Shown piece after piece: positions 12,360 to 23,329 of a stretch of DNA of 64,000 nt; positions within the stretch are counted from its first letter, which is position 1, and each line of letters starts with the position of its first letter. A program made the translations under genes and the position numbers. Source of the stretch: Asterella californica (lineage: Eukaryota; Streptophyta; Marchantiopsida; Marchantiales; Aytoniaceae); NCBI GenBank assembly GCA_036924285.1, contig JAYKYS010000009.1, positions 682,001 through 746,000 of the forward strand, in the 5' to 3' direction. The notes under the pieces are model-generated. The model was not told where the DNA came from. It did not search any database and worked only from the letters and a program-made list of their open reading frames with translations.

Positions 12360-13711
12360 ATACTATAATTTTGCATAGTCCTCGATGTCCATATAATCAA
12401 GTAGAACTCCTCAAGACACTTATCTATAAAGTGACTAACTCCATTCCGGGACACATATCATATGTTCTAGCTCTTAGTTGTCATGATCGGATACCACTCT
12501 CCTTAGCACCTTGGAGTTCCATAGGGTTGTTACTTATCTTGACCAATAGTCCATCCAAGTCGAGGATCAAAACCTTCTGACGTCTTACAGTAGGTGGGAT
12601 CATCTTTGATCTAAACATTAAAGAGCTCTTGACCCTCGCCAACTCATCCTTAGCCGAAGCCACCTCATCTTGCAAGCGTTGGAGTTCAACCTCCTTTGCA
12701 GCTACGACGAGGATCCTTTCTTCCAAAACTTCTTCTTCCCTCGTCCTCATGAGTCCATGAATATACCAATCCTGCGATCCAAAATACAACAAGTGAGAAT
12801 CCTTCAAGACTAGCAGAATAAGAGAAACTCAATTAGCATAATAAACAATCTCAATAAGAAAAAGTGACAAGATAGAAACTCATACCTTCTCCACTACTCT
12901 TACTTGGATCTCTACTACTTTGACACGGCACCATAACATGGACATCGTCACCTAGGTCCGTTGGATCATAATGTACCACTCGTACATCCTCTGATCCATA
13001 ATGACCCACGTCACTCTCGTCCAAAACTCCAAGATGTTAGAACATGTGAGTGAGAAGATATATCCACAAAGGTCTCCACATATCGAGCAGGAGGTCTAGT
13101 CAAAAGATGCTTCTTAATAGCCATCACCTCATGTGCTATGCTCTCCAGCATAAATCCAACCCAATCGTAATCTTCATCTGGTCCCTCCACCTTGGACTTC
13201 ACCGTAAGAGCGAGCTGACCAGTAACAACCTTAGATCTACATCTAGTCAACAAAAGATAGTTGAGGAGCTGGAACACACGTCTACACTCTTCGCGATAAC
13301 ACTCTCGAGCAAAGTATCATTTCTCTTTAAAGTGCAAGTCAAGGAACCAATCCTTGATGCAACAACGTTTGAGTTGCTCGAGTCAATCGGTAAAACCAGT
13401 AGGAAGCACAAATGCATCCTTGAGAGTACTCTCATCCAACACTATCTCTCGATCGAGTACAGATCTGGTAAACATATCTATGTCAAAATTGTCACTGAGT
13501 GCTTTACACATAGATGTCTATAATATAAAAACACAAACAAAATTTCCGTCCATCCATTTAAACAACTCATGGCTTGACAAAACACTTTGAGAACAACAAT
13601 AGTAAAGGATGGTTTCTCATATACCTTCGGGTGTGCGAAATCAAACAAAAGTGCTATCAACAGTCCCAAGCGCTCGAGTTCTTCTTCTGTTATTCCACTC
13701 ACGGCTTGCAA
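12360..13711 (-). pseudogene. Gene remains with FCP1/NIF-type (HAD) phosphatase motif
   Basis: Reading right to left, open segments at 13711-13600, 13435-13250 and 13277-13011 have coding character but no family I can name (for example DYDWVGFMLESIAHEVMAIK). Next, 12807-12481 has a charged coiled-coil stretch followed by KVLILDLDGLLV at about 12561-12547. That is motif I of FCP1/NIF-like phosphatases, with the DxDG nucleophile region. A later block in another frame (CLEEFYLIIWTSR, 12419-12363) matches the IWTSR region that follows in the family. Such enzymes dephosphorylate proteins such as the RNA polymerase II CTD. The frame change between the two blocks and the missing C-terminus argue for a dead or captured copy, although an intron model has not been excluded. 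Its position between two matching arrays suggests transposon capture. Confidence 0.5.
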
Positions 13712-13939
13712 GATGTTTTTCTTGTTGATCCATCTTCATTTAGTCATGGAGTGACTCTCGTCTTGCACACAGAATATAAGTAACCACGGACCCTCAGGAA
13801 TATTATCGTCTCTCTCACGAGTCATCTCCACGTGAAACACCTCAAACTTCCACGACAAGGACCCTGAAATAGATAAAAAAAACCACAAACTCTAGTCCTC
13901 TACTCCTAAACCCACCTCCGAGTGTTAGTCATTACAGTT

Positions 13940-14290
13940 CCATGACCTACAAATCGAAACAGATTTGTTTTGATCTGTAGTAGACCGTATTGACGTTTTA
14001 GGTTGAAACATCATAGTTTTGATCTAAAAAAGTCATATCATTTATACAGATCGAAACAAACACATTTTGACCTAAAACAAAAATATTATTCTTGTCGTCT
14101 AGGTCAAAATGACACGATGTGCTACAGATCAAAACAAGTTTGTTTGTCTCTGTAGCAAGAGACGACACAATTAAGGTGAAAATAAGGTTGTTTTGACTTT
14201 CCATTTAGGTCAAAATGACTTGTTTCACCGTTTAATTTAGATCAAAATAAACTATTTTGACCTAATTTGAAGATCGTCATTAAAATTGGT
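13940..14290. repeat. Right array of short palindromic motifs
   Basis: The same type of module as at 11665-12240, for example CTACAGATCAAAACAAG with a partly complementary partner and TAGGTCAAAATGAC. About five to six diverged modules are visible. With the left array it brackets a 1.7-kb core. Confidence 0.7.
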
Positions 14291-14524
14291 CAACATGAAG
14301 ATCGCGTCGACCAAGTTTTCACTTGATTAGACTAACCAACATCTACAGCAAATCTTCATGAAAATATTTCAACTACCACCAAACACATTCATCAACCATG
14401 AAACACATTCATAACAAGCAGAATCACAAAGGGTGATAGGAACCTTCTCCCTGATTATTCTTCATATCTTTTGATCACCTCCACAGTCCTCTCATCGATT
14501 GCGCAAACGCTCCATCTCCACATG

Positions 14525-14715
14525 CTCCATCTCCAAGTTGAGCTCAACAGCTCCAAACCTCCCTCTCCTCTCACTCTCACATTCCTCTCTCTTCACCCTC
14601 CTTCTCACATTTGCTCTCTTTTCCTCTCACCCCTCTCCTCCTTTCCTCCTTGATCTCTTCTCAACCCCTCTCTCATTCACCTCCTTCTCACAACAGCTCT
14701 CTTTCTCCTCTACAC
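14525..14715. repeat. Pyrimidine-rich (CT) tract
   Basis: The plus strand is almost entirely C and T with scattered A for nearly 200 bases. ORFs across it are rich in Ser, Leu and Pro only because of this bias. Confidence 0.8.
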
Positions 14716-14969
14716 AAATGACATATGCTACTTCTAATCAAAAAATCAATCTTGTGAAGTGACACAATGATATCACTTCTTCCAACCAGAAAAAGAATTC
14801 ATCCAAGAGATGCGAAGACTCGATCCGCATCATACAATCCGGTTCGCAAAAACATACTTTATTGAATCAAATCGGTTACATGTTGTCTAGTTGTACAATG
14901 TTGAGCTTAATTTCTTTGAACACTTTTCTTTTTTGATACAACTAAAGATACAAAGCATTGTGTCTTTTC

Positions 14970-15874
14970 TTACTTTATTTTTTGTGTGTACTCTCTCTGA
15001 TCCTTTTTTTTCTTCAAGAGATAATCTCTAGCTCTCTTCTTTTCTTCAAGTGATAAATCTTTTAAACTCTTTCTTTCTTCCAAAGAAGCTAATCGATATT
15101 CAACTAACACTTTTCTGTATTCTGCGTTTTCTTTCAAGCTCTCTTCGTACAATGACAAAACATCATCTTTCATCTTGTTCACATTAGAACTTTTTCCACT
15201 TTTCATCACTTCTTCATTCATGTTTCGAGAAAGTGGAGTAGTATCCATGGTTATTGCCTCCGCATTTCTCACCTCCTCAATCCATTCTTCACCGTCTTTC
15301 ATTCAAACTTCATCTGGAGTATACAGTTCTCCTTCGTGAATTGGGTCTGAACTTAGACTTCAAGAAGTATTCATTAATCCTTCTTCGTCTCCTTCTTCAT
15401 CACAAGAAAGAGCGGTGCTATCACATGGAGATTGAGAATGGACATTGTTGTCTGTTGAAAATGAAGAAGGAACCGAACATTCTGCTTGAAACTGCAAATC
15501 AAGCATGTAAATATCATCGTTGGACTCAGTGCAGGCGGATCCATATTTGCTCTACTGCCGAACACTACATCATCCTAAAGAAGTAAGGACATGTCAAATT
15601 CAATTTTGTCCTCCAAAGTAAACCCCAATTGCAATTCTATCTTTGTAATTCTTTCACTCATACTATCCATCAACTCTTTTGCTTTCTTATACATCTCAAT
15701 AGTATCTTTACTCAAACATTTTTGTCTACCATTCTTAATCTTTCGACCAGATCCATGGGTTGCCATAAAATTCTCGATCACTTCAATATATAGCACCATC
15801 TTCTGATAATCATCTATGCCAAACGAACTTATTTTTTCTTCACCACATCTATATTCTTCGTTGTCATCGAACAA
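14970..15874 (-). pseudogene. Possible accessory ORF of the Harbinger-like element
   Basis: Two open minus-strand segments are present. The first (15874-15575) contains DYQKMVLYIEVIENFMATHG and SGRKIKNGRQKCLSKDTIEM. The second (15302-14970) is a charged helical region rich in Glu and Lys (LASLEERKSLKDLSLEEKKR). A small region rich in helix/DNA-binding-like residues followed by a coiled coil is what one expects of the DNA-binding partner encoded beside Harbinger transposases, and the location just inside the right terminal repeat fits. The segments are in different frames and separated by stops, so an intron or decay must be invoked. No Myb repeat could be identified. Confidence 0.4.
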
Positions 15875-16255
15875 AGTTGTTCAAAAGTACTCTCAATGTC
15901 AGCAGCGATGTTTACAAATCTAGTCCCAGTATTATCACTATTAATAGCTATCATTTTGTATCCAAGTTTTTAAAAATTCAGACGACGAAACCTAACTCCA
16001 TTCTTCTTTCCATTACTCTTCCTCGCCTTGTGAATGCATTGTTTGAACGCCTACTAGACTCATAAACATGATAGCACCTCATTCATTTCTATTTAGACGT
16101 TAAACTCCATTTAGCAGTTTGAATTCTTTCAAGTAACTTAAAAATGAACCGTGAACAAAGTTACTTTTCCACGTTCATTAAAAAGTAGAGTTCCAGAGTT
16201 AAGGATAATATTCTTTCACCCGTAAGAAAATCAAATCTCATGACTTTGACACCCC

Positions 16256-16506
16256 TAATATGCATGCCCGATGAACTCGGGGAACTTTTGCTCGCTTAAT
16301 GATATCAGGAATATATAGATGTTAAGTAAAAAATATATACTAACTAGATATAAAAAATTAAAATATTTTATAAATATTATCTGTTATCCATACCTAGAAA
16401 CACGGGAAGAATATAAAATAACCCATAAATATTATCTTCAGTGCCACGCTTCAAAAAATATAAATCCAGGAGTCCACATTCGTTAATACATTAATATACT
16501 GTGATA
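16256..16506. other. AT-rich flank
   Basis: AT-rich sequence right of the transposon end. No gene seen. Confidence 0.4.
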
Positions 16507-16610
16507 TTAATTTAATACCTAACCTTTCTTACCGAAAGAATTAAGTATTAAATTAAACACCTGTATATTTACCTCCTCCATCTTCCGATGGAGAGGCAAA
16601 TATGCAGGTG
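16507..16610. repeat. Two adjacent hairpins
   Basis: The first hairpin pairs TTTAATACCTAACCTTTC (from about 16510) with its near complement ending about 16555. The second pairs 16558-16582 (starts CACCTGTATATTTACC) with 16587-16610 (ends AAATATGCAGGTG) around a 4-base loop, with arms of about 24 bases and a few mismatches. Tandem hairpins of this size are typical of foldback or MITE remnants. Confidence 0.65.
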
Positions 16611-17262
16611 CTCTAAGAATATCTATAAACAACAGAGTAGAGTGACTTGATGAGTTGTAGTCAAGAGCCTTCCGGTATTCCGCCTCCAGCAGTGTACAGT
16701 ATATAGCTTACAGCTAAATATCCCCTCGGTGCTACAGGCTTACGTGGCAGCATAAGCTCCTTACTTGGAATGGCAGATGGAAGTGGTCGAGAGCATTATT
16801 TACCTTATCTAGTGAAAGAAAGTCGAAATGGACCGTAATGGCTTGTTTTGCCAAGCTTCATCCGGTCTCAGCCTGACACCGTTCGATTCCTTCAGTGAGA
16901 CCAAGGCACCACCCTAGATCAAGCCTCAATTGTAAAATCATCTTACGCCCCAAATTAAGTACCACCTCCAGAGTTGGTACCAGAAACTTGTTAAACATGA
17001 CCAAGTCTCTCCAAGTACGGTTCTCGACCAATGAAAAATAAGATCTCTGGTGGGTCATATTAGTGGGTCCGAGGTTCCCGTATAGCTTCTCTCTGATTAT
17101 TGCAAGCGCGACCAGGTACTCAAATTCTGACATTGAAGCCATTCAACGTACAGTAGAAAGGTGAAAACCGTTACTTTTCTGCTCTAGTCCGGTTTGAGCT
17201 GGGGTGAACCGACCCAGGAAATGACTTCTCACCAGCTTATTCTAGGCTGCTTATTTATTTAT
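16611..17262. other. No gene recognised
   Basis: A 94-codon minus-strand ORF (17142-16858) is present but has no recognisable domain and no supporting context. It is not called as a gene. Confidence 0.35.
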
Positions 17263-17263
17263 T

Positions 17264-17344
17264 CACCCATGTACACTCAAGTGTACATGGGTGTACACTA
17301 AATAACGTTTTAACTCTTCCGGCGGGAAGGGTTAGAACATTATT
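17264..17344. repeat. Two consecutive hairpins
   Basis: 17264-17277 (CACCCATGTACACT) is perfectly complementary to 17280-17293 with a 2-base loop. Only seven bases later, 17301-17320 pairs with 17325-17344 (17 of 20 positions) around a 4-base loop. Confidence 0.85.
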
Positions 17345-18080
17345 TAATGTCCTCTGTAAACGGTGCTGTTTTACAGTTATTCTTTCGAACTTATACTCCC
17401 AGGAGCGCAGCGACCCGCTCTTCGCTTATGGGTACTCTCCAGATGAGTTTGCTACTCCGTCTCGGATTAACATATAATGTTTATAAATGATTTTAATTTT
17501 TTATTTTAACTTAGTATAATATATTTTTATAATACTTATAGGCTTTCTGATAAGAGAAAACGAAATTCACTATACAAGGCCGTTGGGGATGCCTATGCCG
17601 TCATGCTCTTATTCTTATTCACCCCATGTACAGTACAGTTCGATGATCGTTATTTGTATTTGCTGGGAAAATAAAAATTTCCACATTGTGCTTCCTTCCT
17701 GACTTCTTCGCAGGTTTTCAGAGAAAAACAATACAATATTTATGCGTTGGCCTTCTTTTCCAAATACCAGACGGTCTTTCCTTGCTTTCGTTACTGTTTT
17801 TTTTGCAGTACGTAGTACAGTTTTTCCTCTGTCATTTTTCAATTTTTGTTCTTCGTGTCAGTCGTGAACTGCATTCATTTCACGATAATACATGATCGAG
17901 CTTGTGAACAGCGTTCATTTGCTGGTATACATTGTCGAGCACATAGGGAGATTTTCTACTAAACCAAAGTGCTTATTTCCGTCGATGAGAGGAAACAGAT
18001 GACCCAGCAGGTACAGGAGAGCTAGAACGTTGCAAAAATTGAATTTATTACGAGAATTACATAACACCCAAATAGTTCAA
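17345..18080. other. No gene recognised
   Basis: AT-rich, with short ORFs on both strands and no family match. No repeat boundary was identified. Confidence 0.3.
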
Positions 18081-18159
18081 AAGAGTAGCGCTTGTACTGT
18101 ATAAAACAGTTCCTGTAGAAACGACGACGGCAGGAACGAAATTTTCATTTTGTGCAACT

Positions 18160-18412
18160 GTTCCAAACAATACCATAAAAAACAGTGTACTCTAGGTCTA
18201 TGTACAGTATGGTAGCCATAGCCCGTGCAGGGTATTGATTGTACTGGACGTTCGACCCAGCATAGAAACTGTATAAGACAGTGGCAAAAAAATGGTACTG
18301 TAAAAAACAGTGCAGTGTAGAAAATACAGTATGGTAGCCATAGCCCGTGCAAGGAATTGACTGCACTAGGAAGCACGAGCGAGCATAGAAACTGTATAAG
18401 ACAGCGGTGAGA
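18160..18412. repeat. 122-bp tandem duplication
   Basis: Two imperfect copies. TACAGTATGGTAGCCATAGC starts at 18203 and again at 18325, and both copies end with AGCATAGAAACTGTATAAG. The repetition makes two overlapping minus-strand ORFs here look protein-like. Confidence 0.85.
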
Positions 18413-19630
18413 GTACTGTTGCAGTATTGTTGTTCTACTGATACCGCAAGTTGTTCACTTCAGCTGGGAGGATGAGAATTATCATTTGAGTCCAGTTCGT
18501 GCTCTACGTTGCTTGCATGACAGAAATAACGATGAGAGCAAGGAAGCAAATACTATAGAGAAAAAGCGCTGAAAGAATCCGGTCTACGAATCCGATCTAT
18601 ACTACACGGTGGAATTAGATCATAATGGTGAGAGCAAACTGCCAGAAATGAGTCAAAAAAACAAAGTCATCGTTCTCAGAAGATTTCATACAAGCTTCTT
18701 CTGACATACTTGAAAGAATTAGAAGCAGAATGCAAGCACAAGTCGAAACACTTCCTTGAGATGGATCTTCTTCGTGGTCGGAAATAACGACATTCTCGTC
18801 ACAGAGTTCCATGCATTAGACAGCAGAAATGCACGTTGACGCGTAGAGAGAAAGTTGTAGCAGATGTGATGAAAGCAGCGGTCAATTCAGTCGGTCGTAT
18901 CGTATCGCTTTATCGCGGAATGGCCCTTACGCTGCTCCCATCCCGTGGCTCGGCAGGCGGTCGCGGGAAAGATGAAGAACCTCGAGCAAGTGTCCAGACG
19001 ACAAAAAGAAAGCGTCGCTATATCCGTCCAAGAACATGCAGCGATGGACATGACGACAGTGACGGCAAGAAAATGAAAGCAAGAAAGAGTGGTCGCTACT
19101 TTGAAGATTGAAGATTGCAAGCAGGTTTCTCTTGCAAACAGCGATAAGTCGCATGTGAAACATAACGCGCAACCAAAGACGCCGACGAAGCACGGGCGCG
19201 GTACATAAGCGAACGTCGAAACACGAACATAAAAGTAGCGAGAATTTAATAAACTGACTTGTTTGCTCTCGCGCTACGTCCGCTAAGAACAAGACGTTAC
19301 AATAATACAGAAGAAAGAAAAACAACTGCCTACTGCTAAATCCGCGGTGTCTAACGGGTACGTAGGTTTTTACTTTACGGTTTCTTCACCTCCACGTTGC
19401 CTGTACAAGGCCGTGGGGGAGGATATTATGCGGTAGTAGCGGCCAAAAGTACACGGTTCAGTAGCCAAGATTTGACTCTGGACGGTCACACTTTCCAGTC
19501 TTTACTGGAATACCGAGAATCACGTCGGTATAAAGCGGAACCATCGATATTGATAAGCCAGAAGGGAATAGTTACTTAGTATAGCTTAGTTTAACTGTAT
19601 GAGACATAAAACCGGAGAAAAACGAACTGT
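18413..19630. other. No gene recognised; one basic ORF
   Basis: The plus strand has a 91-codon ORF at 18836-19111 rich in Arg and Lys, with no domain I recognise. The opposite strand is also open. Nothing else is supported. Confidence 0.3.
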
Positions 19631-19676
19631 ATCTGCTCTGTTCGTTTTTCTATTCTGGAAAACGAACAGAGCAGAT
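19631..19676. repeat. Perfect inverted repeat, 18-bp arms
   Basis: ATCTGCTCTGTTCGTTTT at 19631-19648 is exactly complementary to 19659-19676, with a 10-base loop. It could be a foldback element end or a small hairpin RNA. No gene is adjacent. Confidence 0.9.
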
Positions 19677-20333
19677 CAAGGTAGAAAACTAGAAAACGAA
19701 AGAATTCGGGCAAGAAAACAACCTCAAAGATAGTTCTGATTGCGACATACGGTTGTCCTAGACCATCTAGTATTTTAGGTTTCAGAATGAACAGTGTTTC
19801 GTTACCTCAATCATCGTAACCAGAATGCGCCACGCATGATTGGATGGAAAACCTCTGGTAAACGGCGTTCCGGATATACTGAAGCAGACATTGTCAACGG
19901 CCCAGATGAGTGCACACAGAAATAGGTTCGGATCCCGTCTCATGGAAAACCTAAACTCACACGGAACTCGCTGGGATCCTGTAAAATAATGTTAATCGAC
20001 GACCTGCAGCTGTTATTAGCAAGCTCAACGTTCATCAAGTTGTTCATCTCTTCACTTCCAACTTGGTTGTTTGTAAAGACCTACTCTCTGTTATATGCGG
20101 GTAAATGCATCCTACTGTATGACCCTCTGAAGTTGGAGACCACTGATGAAGCTGTTATAAATCGCAGTTCATAATGTTCATCTAAGAAGTACGGCAGTAG
20201 ATCTGTTTGCTGAAGCTGGCAAAACTTTGAAACATTATTTTGAGGGAATGTCGTAGCAACTTGAGACTTTATGTTTGGGTGACTGACACCATGCGTAAGA
20301 TTCGGCTGAACCATCTGCAAATAGAACTGTGCA

Positions 20334-20867
20334 TCAGGTACCCGTACCGAATGGGAAGGGTCTCAATGCAATAAGAATGAAGGGCAAATAGATGTAGGTC
20401 TCAAGACAAGGCAAAGCGACCAAGAGGTGAACCGTGATAGGCAAAATACAGCTCAGAGCTGAAAAGATATTTCTGGTGAGGAAATATTTCGCTTCCCCCC
20501 CTGGTTGATAGTTGGTGGCTGTTCCACGACCAAGTCCGCATTGTACTGATATTTGTTCGACCATTTTCAGCAGAAGCAAGGCCTGGCGGCCTGCTGGTCC
20601 CATGGCTCAAAAGTACACCCAAGGAGAAAAGTGAGTTTTTAGTAAGTTGAACCTCAAGATGGTATTCTGTTTGGGCCTTTTGAAGTGGTGGGGCTCGAAT
20701 CCTTGCTGGCTGGCTATGCTGGGTGGGTGAGTGAATTGGCGAGTGGGATCCTGTATAAATTTGCAATCATATCCCCGGAGATCATTTCCCTTGAAGCTTT
20801 GTCGATAGATCTGAAGCAAAGGGACACACTTCGCTTTGGCTTCAAGGTCATCACGAGAAGACTTCAT
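20334..20867 (-). other. Unassigned open segments on the minus strand
   Basis: Two overlapping minus-strand open segments (20867-20607 and 20603-20334) have some coding character, for example MKSSRDDLEAKAKCVPLLQ at the right end and ALLLLKMVEQISVQCGLG further on. No family was recognised and no splice model was confirmed. The right end merges with the hairpin at 20857-20908, which duplicates part of the same peptide on the other strand. Confidence 0.2.
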
Positions 20868-20908
20868 TTCAAGATTTGCCAGTGAGCAAATCTTGAAATG
20901 AAGTCTTC
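20857..20908. repeat. Perfect inverted repeat, 23-bp arms
   Basis: 20857-20879 is exactly complementary to 20886-20908 around a 6-base loop. Both arms encode the same peptide outward (ANLEMKSS): minus strand toward 20607 and plus strand toward 21045. This looks like a head-to-head duplication of one coding fragment. Confidence 0.9.
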
Positions 20909-21935
20909 AGCGATTAAGATACGTAGCAAGTTGGAGCTCCACACGGACGCAGGATTGGCAGATTTGCCCATCAAAGCTGGCCCAAAGATCTCCATGAGCC
21001 TCTCACAAATTCGATCCTACCTGGCAGTGACGAGATCCCATCAGTGAATATGCATGCAACATGATGGATAGATTGTGGTAAATCTGCAGGGGATACTACT
21101 CGTGACGGGTGAGGAAGGATTACCCACTGGAGAGATGAATAATTTCGTGAGACCTCCGCGTACAGTTTGGATACGGTTAGAACCTAAAACAACCTGACCT
21201 TAGGACTAACCATTCCTTCGAATTAGGATCGAAATTCAACTTCAAGATCATGTTCCGTCCGATCCGTTCTCGTTTCCAATCCACTTTCCATTTCTCCGAG
21301 TTCCCAGCTCCTTTCCTAACCGTGTCCGTTGCTTACTGATAAGATTCTCCGATCCACTCAGTAGGGTAGCATTCCACCGTCCTCGTTTCTAGTCCGCATC
21401 AGATTTTCTCCAAGCTCCCGGTTCCTTCTCGTACCGTGTTCCTTTCCATTAGACTATCCATCGTCCTTGCAATCCACTTGACAAGGTAGTATTTCACGGT
21501 TTCCAGGGTATTCACCCCTCCTTTCGTCACGCTAAACTTGAATTGTCGTGTTTGACCGTGAACCGACCATCGTTGTCCTGGCCATCATCATCATTCCCAT
21601 TCAAGGCGTTCCTCTATCGTTAGATTGATCTTCTTGATGCTTTCACATTAATGTCTTACGTGTACATCCTCGCGAAACCCTACATCCAGCAAAGATGCCC
21701 AGCCTACTATGGTAGGAGTAACATCTGTCGTTCTCGGTGAGATGAAATGTATTACCCACAGTTTTCTCTCTAGTTGTCTTAACTCGAGCCAGATACCGCG
21801 AATTTGTGAAAGCGATCCCTTTTAACCTGGAACATGCTGCACGTGAGAACTTATACGGAAGTTTTTCAAGACTTCACATTTCCAAACTTCCACCTTCCAA
21901 GGGAGCTACCCACTGTAGCCAGCCACATCCATATT
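20909..21935. other. No gene recognised; diverged repeats
   Basis: The plus strand stays open from the hairpin to 21045 in the frame of the duplicated peptide. From about 21245 to 21520 two diverged copies of a segment of roughly 130 bases can be followed by eye (CTCGTTTC, then TTTCTCC, then AGGTAGTATTTCACGGT-like ends). Confidence 0.3.
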
Positions 21936-21981
21936 CAACACCGAGTAAATGTCTTGAGCAACACCGAGTAAATGTCTTGAG
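21936..21981. repeat. 23-bp tandem duplication
   Basis: CAACACCGAGTAAATGTCTT with its next bases occurs twice, starting at 21936 and 21959, with no mismatches. Confidence 0.9.
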
Positions 21982-23329
21982 CATCTAGGTGATACGGCGA
22001 CCTACTAGGAGTAAAATGAGGGCATCTTGATAAGCGAATGGACACATGGACCAACATCTTTCATTCGGCCGCACCTACATCTTCAAACACATTTCTTGAA
22101 GGTGTTTACTTCGGTTGATGTCACACGACTCGAGCCTTCTCTAAAACGGAAGACACCACAAAGATTCGGTTATTCTCCGAAATGTCTCTTCCTGCGCACA
22201 ATACTGGAACTACCCAAGATTTCACTACGGAATGCTATGACTACTATTCTGAGCAACATGTGGCACTCGTGAAGGAAACATCATGTTCTCTACAAACAGT
22301 TTTCTTTTATTGTTCTTGACTTGACATACTCCATCGTATGTCCAAGATCTGTATCACCTGAGTACTTTTACTAATGTTCTGATTTTCTGAGGACACGAGG
22401 AAGGATTAAACTACTTGTACCGTCCCTCAACCAAGAATCTGAATCCAGCATAAGCATTTGGCATCTGGGTAAGGATTTTTGTTCAACATGCGAGCAAGAG
22501 AGCAGCGACCCCAAGTTTCACTCTTCCACAGTGCCCGTTCCTTTCTTACCACATCACTCGTCACCTCCATTCTTAACGTGGAGAAGTCGAACAAACGTAT
22601 TGTTGCCATATCCACCTCGTCTTCTCACTCATATACAGCGCAAGCCCCGGGAAGCCCTATCTCGTCATTCGGCCGCCTCCAACTCAGTATCAAACAGACT
22701 GAAACAATATCTCCATCTAAACATTTCGTTTCGTTTCTTCTCCCTCCTCATGACCCCATCACACTGATTCAACCTTCATAGAAGAAAACTCTTCAACTTT
22801 CTCCTCATTTGACTCAAAGACATCGCAAATCAGCAGTTTCTTAATCTTCTGACCTATACTCAACTAAAAGATATCCGGCCTAGGGATCAGTAAGAAAACT
22901 AAAGACCTCAAAATCTTTTGCCCGGCCTTGTTTTTCTTAATAAACACGGGGAATTGCCCCGGAGGCCCCATCAACGCTTGTGCCCCGCTTTAGGCCGAGA
23001 ACATAAGGAATTCAAGCACTCTCCTTTGTCTTCGGGAGACATTCCCGAAGATTTTAAATAAGGAGATATGCTTGCAGTGTAATTGCGTGGCTATGCGTTA
23101 TTTGTTTATCCGAATTTATCAAAAAAATTCTCAGTTTTCACGTATGCTTCGTCCGCTCCGTCCGCGTCCTCGGTCACATAACCGTCCGTTACACGACAAA
23201 AAAAATTCTCTCTTCCTATTCGTTTTCAAAATCTACATGTATAACTATGCTGAATATACATCCAAATTTTACTTCTAAGAAAACGAGAAAAAGATAAATT
23301 TTAAAACAGGTAATCAAAATAATCATAAG
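21982..23329. other. No gene recognised
   Basis: Short ORFs occur on both strands (for example 22027-22272 and 22479-22781, plus) without recognisable domains. From about 22850 the sequence becomes AT-rich. Confidence 0.3.

Larger units (their letters stand above)
9084..16255. mobile_element. TIR DNA transposon, PIF/Harbinger-like, with nested content
   Basis: The left end reads GGGGTGTCAAAG at 9084-9095 and the right end is its exact reverse complement at 16244-16255. The flanks match: TAATAT at 9078-9083 and 16256-16261. Counting one base into each repeat makes the match 8 bp, CTAATATG. Inside are a decayed Harbinger-type transposase (plus strand), a possible accessory ORF (minus strand) and a further cassette at about 11.7-14.3 kb. 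The duplication length is not the 3 bp usual for PIF/Harbinger, so the boundaries or superfamily could be read differently (hAT elements make 8-bp duplications). The left end is complicated by a back-to-back second pair of terminal repeats at 9436-9464. Confidence 0.6.

Noticed and set aside
14471..14762. Ser/Leu-rich plus-strand ORFs
   Set aside because: Explained by the pyrimidine-rich tract; two frames are open together and composition is extreme.
16858..17142. 94-codon minus-strand ORF with plausible start
   Set aside because: No recognised domain, no splice partner, and it lies in repeat-rich sequence.
18077..18376. Minus-strand ORFs with a repeated LHGLWLPYC/PCTGYGYHT-like peptide
   Set aside because: The peptide repeat comes from the 122-bp tandem duplication, and two frames are open at once.
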